Assembly (NCBI GenBank): GCA_031417915.1
Contig: JANOWN010000059.1
Span: 1-17,087 of the forward strand
Origin: Methylotenera_A sp031417915
GTDB lineage: Bacteria; Pseudomonadota; Gammaproteobacteria; Burkholderiales; Methylophilaceae
Direction: 5' to 3'
Length of the DNA: 17,087 bases
Positions 12,452 through 17,087 of this stretch are shown here, piece by piece (positions within the stretch are counted from its first letter, which is position 1; the number at the start of each line of letters is the position of its first letter). The notes under the pieces are model-generated. The model saw nothing but the letters and a program-made list of their open reading frames with translations. It did not search any database and was not told where the DNA came from. Both the position numbers and the translations under genes were made by a program.

Positions 12452-13807
12452 TTAAGGCCAAGTTAAATAACGTTGATATTCCCAATCGCTGACTGAGCGG
12501 CAATAATCAATCCATTCTGGCGTTTTAGTTGCTATATATTCTGCCACATAATCTTCACCCAGCGCCTTTGTGAGTGCGCCATCAGCAGCAACTGCGGCGA
12601 GCGCTTCACCCAAAGTTTGCGGCAAAGTTTTGACACGGTGGCGCTTAAATTGCGCATCGTCCCACTCGTAAATATCTTCATCTATCGGCACGGGCGGCGC
12701 CATATTTTGTTCCACGCCATCCAACATCGCTGCAATCATCGACGCCAAAGCCGCGTAGATATTGCTTGAGCCGTCAGTTAAGCGAAACTCCATGCGGCCA
12801 GCAACCGCTCTCAAAACAGTCGTGCGGTTGTTGTAACCCCATGCGATGTGCGCGGGCGCCCAAGTGGTGCCAGAAAGCGAACGGCCGATGACTAAGCGTT
12901 TATATGAATTAACGGATGGCGCATGGAAGCCCGCCAATGCTGGGCTGTGGGCTAATATGCCCGCCACACATTCGCGCCCAATTTTGGATAATCCGTGCGA
13001 ATCGGTTTTGCTTTCCATCACCGCGCTTCCTTGTGCGTCGGAGAGCGATAAATGCAAGTGCAAGCCACTACCAGGGCGGTCGGCAAAGGGTTTGGGCATC
13101 AGTGAAAAAATTAATCCAGCTTCTTCAGCAATGTGGCTGGCGGCCATTTTGAACAAAATAAAACGGTCAGCCGCTTTTAGCGCGTCGCTGTAATGATAAT
13201 TCAACTCATATTGCCCGCTTGCGTCTTCGTGATCGATTTGAAATACGTCGAAGCCGCACGCTGTGAGGCTAGTTTCCATGCAACGCAACACATCTCTAAC
13301 CCGCGCTAATGCTTGCAAATCATAAGATGGTTTATCTTGCGCATCTTTTTCACAAGCAACTGGGCGACCATTTTCGTCTTTATTTAAGAGAAAAAATTCA
13401 GGCTCGATACCGACGTTGAGCGTCCAACCTCGCGCGTTTAATCGCTCAATTTGTTTGAGTAAAACGCGGCGTGAGCAACCAGCAAATGGCTTATTATCCA
13501 CTGTTCCATTACACACAATGCGCGCGTAGCCTGGCATCCAAGGCAATGCCTGCAGCGTACTTAAATCTCCTTGGCCGTAAAACTCTGCACGCGCACCTGT
13601 GCGCGGCAGACCTGTGCCCCAAATGGAAGGTCCAGCAAAACCCGCACCTGCGCCTAAAATATCATCCAGATGCGCAAGCGGAATATATTTACCTTTGGCC
13701 GCGCCGAAAATATCCACAAACTGGGCGATAACAGTATGCACGCCAGCCGCAATCAGCTTGGTTTTGGCGGCTTCTAGTGTTTCAGTTTTAATGTTTGTAT
13801 CGTCCAT
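12452..13807 (-). CDS. glnT: Type III glutamine-synthetase-like ligase, probable gamma-glutamylamine (putrescine or related amine) synthetase
   Basis: This 451-residue ATP-dependent ligase has the glutamine synthetase fold. The N-terminal beta-grasp part includes AQFVDIFGAAKGKYIP and GAGFAGPSIWG. The catalytic part includes GIEPEFFLL with metal-binding Glu135 and Glu137, IDHEDASGQYELNY, GSGLHLHLS (246-254), NSYKRL, NNRTT and MEFRLTDGSSNIY. The family, often annotated type III glutamate-ammonia ligase, includes gamma-glutamylmethylamide synthetase and gamma-glutamylpolyamine synthetases. The gene is last in an operon after gabD, puuC-like and gabT-like genes, 8 bp from gabT. That context favours glutamylation of putrescine or another diamine over nitrogen assimilation. 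No mgs/mgd (N-methylglutamate) genes are nearby. Its amine substrate is inferred; the fold and family are secure. Confidence 0.8.
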   Translation of the reverse strand: MDDTNIKTETLEAAKTKLIAAGVHTVIAQFVDIFGAAKGKYIPLAHLDDILGAGAGFAGPSIWGTGLPRTGARAEFYGQGDLSTLQALPWMPGYARIVCNGTVDNKPFAGCSRRVLLKQIERLNARGWTLNVGIEPEFFLLNKDENGRPVACEKDAQDKPSYDLQALARVRDVLRCMETSLTACGFDVFQIDHEDASGQYELNYHYSDALKAADRFILFKMAASHIAEEAGLIFSLMPKPFADRPGSGLHLHLSLSDAQGSAVMESKTDSHGLSKIGRECVAGILAHSPALAGFHAPSVNSYKRLVIGRSLSGTTWAPAHIAWGYNNRTTVLRAVAGRMEFRLTDGSSNIYAALASMIAAMLDGVEQNMAPPVPIDEDIYEWDDAQFKRHRVKTLPQTLGEALAAVAADGALTKALGEDYVAEYIATKTPEWIDYCRSVSDWEYQRYLTWP

Positions 13808-13815
13808 TTTTCAAT

Positions 13816-15111
13816 CTATGCTTTAAGCAAAGCCTTATCTAAAATATCCAAGGCTTCGTCGAATACTGAATCCTGAATCGTCAGCGGGTACAAAAAGCGC
13901 AGCGCATTCACATACACGCCGCAGCTTAACAAAATCAGACCCTCTTCTAGCGCCGCGGCTTGCACGCGCTTCATCGCGTCGGTTGATGGTTCGCCTGTTT
14001 TTGGGTCAAAAAATTCTGCCGCAATCATTGAGCCTAAACCGCGAATTTCCTTAATCGCAGGTACATTTTTTTGCGCAGCTTTTAAGCGTTTAACCAGTTT
14101 TTCGCCCAAATAATTACTGCGAGCAACTAGTTTTTCTTCTTCCATAATATCCAGCACCGCGTGTGCGGCCGCAATCGCTAGCGGATTACCTGCATACGTG
14201 CCACCAAGCCCGCCTGGCGCGGGGCCGTCCATCACTTCGGCCTTGCCACATACGGCAGAAAGCGTCATGCCACCCGCTAAACTTTTCGCCATTACCATCA
14301 CATCGGGGATGACATCATAATGTTCAGCTGCAAACATTTTACCCGTGCGGCCAAAGCCCGTTTGCACTTCGTCCAACACCAACAAAATGCCGTGTTCGTC
14401 ACATTCTTTGCGTAGCGCGTGCATCAATTCTGGCGGCGCGACGTAAAAACCGCCCTCGCCTTGCACCGGTTCTATCATAATCGCGGCAATACGTTTTGGG
14501 TCAACATCGGCTTTAAATAAGGCGTGCAGGGCATTGATTGAATCTTCCACCGTAACACCGTGTAATTCCATTGGGAACGGAATGTGATACACCTCGGCAG
14601 GGAAAGGTCCGAAGCCGACTTTATATGGCACGACTTTGCCCGTGAGCGCGACCGCCATCATGGTGCGGCCGTGAAACGCGCCAGAAAACGCGATAATGCC
14701 GCTGCGGCCTGTGCTGGCGCGGGCAATTTTGATAGCGTTTTCTGCAGCTTCTGCGCCGCTGCTAAAAAAGCAGGTCTTTTTGGCATGATTGCCAGGCGTG
14801 AGTTTATTGATTCTTTCAGCAAGAGTCACGTAGCTTTCGTAAGGCAACACTTGGTAGCAAGTGTGCGTAAAACGCTCCAACTGTGCTTGAATCGCGGCGA
14901 TAATTTTCGGGTGTCTGTGACCAGTATTCAGCACTGCAATGCCGCCGCCAAAGTCAATAAAACGACGACCTTCAATATCCCATACTTCAGAATTTAGCGC
15001 TTTATCAATAAAGAAATTGGCCATCACACCGATGCCGCGCGGCGTAGCGGCGAGGCGGCGATTGTGCAGGTCTGCGTTACTAAGAAGCTTGTCTGTCATT
15101 TTGTTCATCAT
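13816..15111 (-). CDS. gabT: 4-aminobutyrate aminotransferase (GabT/PuuE)
   Basis: This class III PLP aminotransferase transfers the amino group of GABA to 2-oxoglutarate, giving succinate semialdehyde and glutamate. Similarity to E. coli GabT/PuuE runs end to end: VWDIEGRRFIDFGGGIAVLNTGH, SSGAEAAENAIKIARA, IAFSGAFHGRT, IEPVQGEGGFY, LVLDEVQTGFGRTG with Asp247, MAKSLAGGMTLS with the PLP Lys276, and GGTYAGNPLA. The 431 residues are normal. Two adjacent ATGs (15111, 15108) share an AGGA at 15117-15120, and either could be used. It lies 24 bp after puuC and 8 bp before the ligase gene, and its product is the substrate of the GabD encoded at the head of the operon. PuuE and GabT cannot be separated by sequence alone. 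Confidence 0.94.
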   Translation of the reverse strand: MMNKMTDKLLSNADLHNRRLAATPRGIGVMANFFIDKALNSEVWDIEGRRFIDFGGGIAVLNTGHRHPKIIAAIQAQLERFTHTCYQVLPYESYVTLAERINKLTPGNHAKKTCFFSSGAEAAENAIKIARASTGRSGIIAFSGAFHGRTMMAVALTGKVVPYKVGFGPFPAEVYHIPFPMELHGVTVEDSINALHALFKADVDPKRIAAIMIEPVQGEGGFYVAPPELMHALRKECDEHGILLVLDEVQTGFGRTGKMFAAEHYDVIPDVMVMAKSLAGGMTLSAVCGKAEVMDGPAPGGLGGTYAGNPLAIAAAHAVLDIMEEEKLVARSNYLGEKLVKRLKAAQKNVPAIKEIRGLGSMIAAEFFDPKTGEPSTDAMKRVQAAALEEGLILLSCGVYVNALRFLYPLTIQDSVFDEALDILDKALLKA

Positions 15112-15135
15112 GCTATTCCTTTGCCCAGATATGTA

Positions 15136-16632
15136 CTAAGTCAGTCGTATCCAAGTGGTTTTTAATTCGGTATATTTTTCCAGTGCATGCAACGATTTAT
15201 CGCGGCCATTGCCGCTTTGTTTAAAGCCGCCAAACGGTACGGTGATGTCGTCTTCATCATAGCTATTCACGTGCACCGTACCTGCGCGCAAGGCGCGTGC
15301 GACGCTGTGCGCTTTGCTGATATTACTTGTCCATACCGCCGCAGCGAGGCCGTAAATCGTATCATTGGCGATACGAATCGCTTCTTCTTGGGTGTCGAAA
15401 GTAATAATCGAAAGTACAGGACCAAAAATCTCTTCGGCGGCAATTGTCATGTCATTTGTGACATTATCAAAAATGGTCGGGCTGATGTAAAAGCCGCCCG
15501 TTTCTCTGCGTACACGTGCTCCACCAGCCAATAACGACGCGCCTTGCAGCTTGCCTGACTCGATGTATTTCAGTACGTTTTCCATTTGCCCACAATCCAC
15601 CATCGCACCCATGCTGGTGTTGGCGTCTAATGGATTTCCAGGTTGATAATTTGGCAACTGCGCCATCAATTTTTTAATGAATGCGTCTTTGATCGAGCGC
15701 TCGACCAATAAGCGCGATGGCGCATTGCAGCTTTCGCCTTGATTGTAAAAAATCGAACCTGCGCTCGCTTCAGCAGCTTTATCAATGTCTTGGCAGTCTG
15801 CAAATACGATGTTGGGCGATTTGCCGCCCAGCTCGCACCAAGCGCGTTTTAGGTTGCTTTGCCCTGCCATCACCTGAATTTTTTTGCCCACTGCGGTCGA
15901 GCCAGTAAACGCGATGCAATCAACATCCATATGCAAGGCTAGGGGCGAGCCAGCTTCAGCACCAAAGCCTGGAATCACGTTGAGTACGCCAGCAGGAATG
16001 CCCGCCTGTAGCGCTAAATCGCCCAAACGCAAAGCCGTCAACGGTGATTTTTCCGAAGGTTTTAGCACCACGCTATTGCCAGAAGCTAGCGCTGGCGAGA
16101 TTTTCCACGCCGCCATGGCAATCGGGTAGTTCCATGGCACAATCGCGCCAACCACACCAATTGGCTCGCGCGTAACCATAGCAAGCGTGTGGTCAGCCGT
16201 AGGCGCAATTTCGTCATACACTTTATCAATCGCCTCGCCAAACCAGCGCAACGTATTAGCGGCAGAAGCCACGTCCACATTAAGGCTGGCAGTAATCGGC
16301 TTGCCCATATCTAGGGTTTCTAGCAGCGCCAATTCTTCGCGATTTGCCAGAATTAAATCCGCAAAGCGAATCATGGTTTGCTTGCGCTCTTTTGGCGACA
16401 AACCCGCCCAGCGGCGGTCATTAAAGGCCGCACGCGCAGCCGTAACGGCTAAATCCACATCAGCAGATTTGCAGCTGGCTACGTCCGTGAGTTTGCGATT
16501 ATCAATCGGCGAAAAACATTCGAAAGTGGCGCCATCACTCGCGTTGACACGCTTACCGTTAATAAAGGCACGGCCGTCAATTTTGACGGTTTTTGCGCGC
16601 TGCTGCCAATCAATTTTTACGTCAAAATCCAT
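15136..16632 (-). CDS. puuC: Gamma-glutamyl-gamma-aminobutyraldehyde dehydrogenase-like aldehyde dehydrogenase
   Basis: This NAD(P)-dependent aldehyde dehydrogenase has 498 residues (E. coli PuuC 495). The active site is complete: PWNYP with Asn168, VLKPSEKSPLTA with Lys191, WCELGGKSPNIVFADC with general base Glu267, and FYNQGESCNAPSR with catalytic Cys302. The start (WQQRAKTVKIDGRAFINGK) and the tail (PFGGFKQSGNGRDKSLHALEKYTELKT, quoted in part from a near-identical PuuC ending) point to PuuC rather than betaine aldehyde dehydrogenase. PuuC oxidises the aldehyde formed from gamma-glutamylputrescine. The gabD stop and the puuC ATG overlap as TAATG, so translation is coupled. No puuB oxidase or puuD hydrolase is in the window. 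Aldehyde specificity is inferred from similarity and operon context. Confidence 0.88.
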   Translation of the reverse strand: MDFDVKIDWQQRAKTVKIDGRAFINGKRVNASDGATFECFSPIDNRKLTDVASCKSADVDLAVTAARAAFNDRRWAGLSPKERKQTMIRFADLILANREELALLETLDMGKPITASLNVDVASAANTLRWFGEAIDKVYDEIAPTADHTLAMVTREPIGVVGAIVPWNYPIAMAAWKISPALASGNSVVLKPSEKSPLTALRLGDLALQAGIPAGVLNVIPGFGAEAGSPLALHMDVDCIAFTGSTAVGKKIQVMAGQSNLKRAWCELGGKSPNIVFADCQDIDKAAEASAGSIFYNQGESCNAPSRLLVERSIKDAFIKKLMAQLPNYQPGNPLDANTSMGAMVDCGQMENVLKYIESGKLQGASLLAGGARVRRETGGFYISPTIFDNVTNDMTIAAEEIFGPVLSIITFDTQEEAIRIANDTIYGLAAAVWTSNISKAHSVARALRAGTVHVNSYDEDDITVPFGGFKQSGNGRDKSLHALEKYTELKTTWIRLT

Positions 16633-17087
16633 TACAAGCCCGCCATCGCGATGTATTTGATTTCCAAATACTCGTCGATGCCATGATGCGAACCTTCACG
16701 GCCAAGGCCTGATTGCTTCACGCCGCCAAACGGCGCAACTTCGTTGGAAATCATGCCTGTATTCACGCCTACCATGCCGTATTCTAGTGCTTCTGCTACT
16801 TTCCAAACGCGGCCAATATCGCGACTGTAAAAATATGAGGCTAGGCCAAATTCCGTGCGGTTCGCCATTTCTATCACTTCATCATCGGTTTTAAAGCGGA
16901 ATAACGGTGCAACAGGACCAAAAGTTTCTTCTTTAAAAATAAGCGCATCAGAGGTCACACCAGATAAAACGGTTGGCTCAAAAAACGTACTTCCTAGGCT
17001 GTGGCGCTTGCCGCCTTGTATAATTTTTGCACCTTTTGCGACTGCGTCTTTAATATGACTTTCGGTTTTCTCAATGGCAGCCATATC
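16632..17087 (-). CDS. gabD: Succinate-semialdehyde dehydrogenase, C-terminal part (cut by window edge)
   Basis: The frame is open to the right edge, so about 151 C-terminal residues are visible, roughly the last third of a protein usually near 480 residues. The sequence tracks E. coli GabD closely: HIKDAVAKGAKIIQGGKRH, FFEPTVLSGV, KEETFGPVAPLFRF, EFGLASYFYSRD, VGVNTGMISNEVAPFGG and KQSGLGREGSHHGIDEYLEIKY. GabD oxidises succinate semialdehyde to succinate with NAD(P). The catalytic Glu and Cys lie outside the window and cannot be checked. It is the most upstream gene visible in the gabD-puuC-gabT-glnT operon, and its stop overlaps the puuC start. The promoter of the operon is not in the window. 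Confidence 0.93.
   Translation of the reverse strand, partial: DMAAIEKTESHIKDAVAKGAKIIQGGKRHSLGSTFFEPTVLSGVTSDALIFKEETFGPVAPLFRFKTDDEVIEMANRTEFGLASYFYSRDIGRVWKVAEALEYGMVGVNTGMISNEVAPFGGVKQSGLGREGSHHGIDEYLEIKYIAMAGL

Noticed and set aside
12452..13807. Gamma-glutamylmethylamide synthetase of the N-methylglutamate pathway
   Set aside because: The family fits, but mgsABC and mgdABCD are absent and the operon is GABA/putrescine-type. Left open, not chosen.

Overview
The window reads as ordinary chromosome of a betaproteobacterium of moderate GC content. The gene set (glyA-nrdR-ribD, a cation:acetate-type SSS symporter, IscX, AlgC-like and Pgm-type phosphohexomutases) and its codon use would suit the order Nitrosomonadales, perhaps Methylophilaceae. 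That placement is an impression from protein similarity in memory and was not tested. I see no phage, transposase, CRISPR array, tRNA or rRNA.

Layout. At the left edge is the C-terminal end of an SSS symporter (+), followed by an unrecognised AT-rich gene (+) for a two-TM protein with a C-terminal winged helix. Converging on it from the minus strand is a pair, mtnA and a FucA-like class II aldolase, which looks like the methylthioribose branch of a DHAP-shunt salvage route. The gap between these two genes holds a perfect 27-bp palindrome and one copy of a dispersed repeat. A 289-bp AT-rich spacer with a tight cluster of DnaA-box-like sites separates mtnA from the minus-strand run glyA-nrdR-ribD-tatD (C1/serine-glycine metabolism, ribonucleotide reductase repressor, riboflavin synthesis, a TatD-family hydrolase). 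Inverted heptanucleotide repeats lie between glyA and nrdR.

The roughly 400-bp gap between divergent glyA and iscX is the most interesting stretch. On the plus strand it carries a near-perfect NtrC-type site, a consensus sigma-54 -24/-12 promoter and, about 32 bp downstream of the expected transcription start, a Rho-independent terminator with no ORF between. I read this as an undescribed, probably nitrogen-controlled small RNA of about 58 nt with an anti-Shine-Dalgarno-like CCUCCUC segment.

On the plus strand follow iscX, a DUF3307 membrane protein, an AlgC-type phosphomannomutase/phosphoglucomutase, a membrane-anchored retropepsin-like protease, a second copy of the dispersed repeat and a periplasmic four-EF-hand protein ending in a clear terminator. 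On the minus strand come a glucose-specific phosphoglucomutase, apparently with a leaderless transcript, then a third repeat copy. The rest is a tightly packed operon transcribed right to left: gabD (cut by the window edge), puuC-like, gabT/puuE-like and a type III glutamine-synthetase-like ligase. Together these suggest gamma-glutamylated amine (putrescine-type) or GABA breakdown to succinate.
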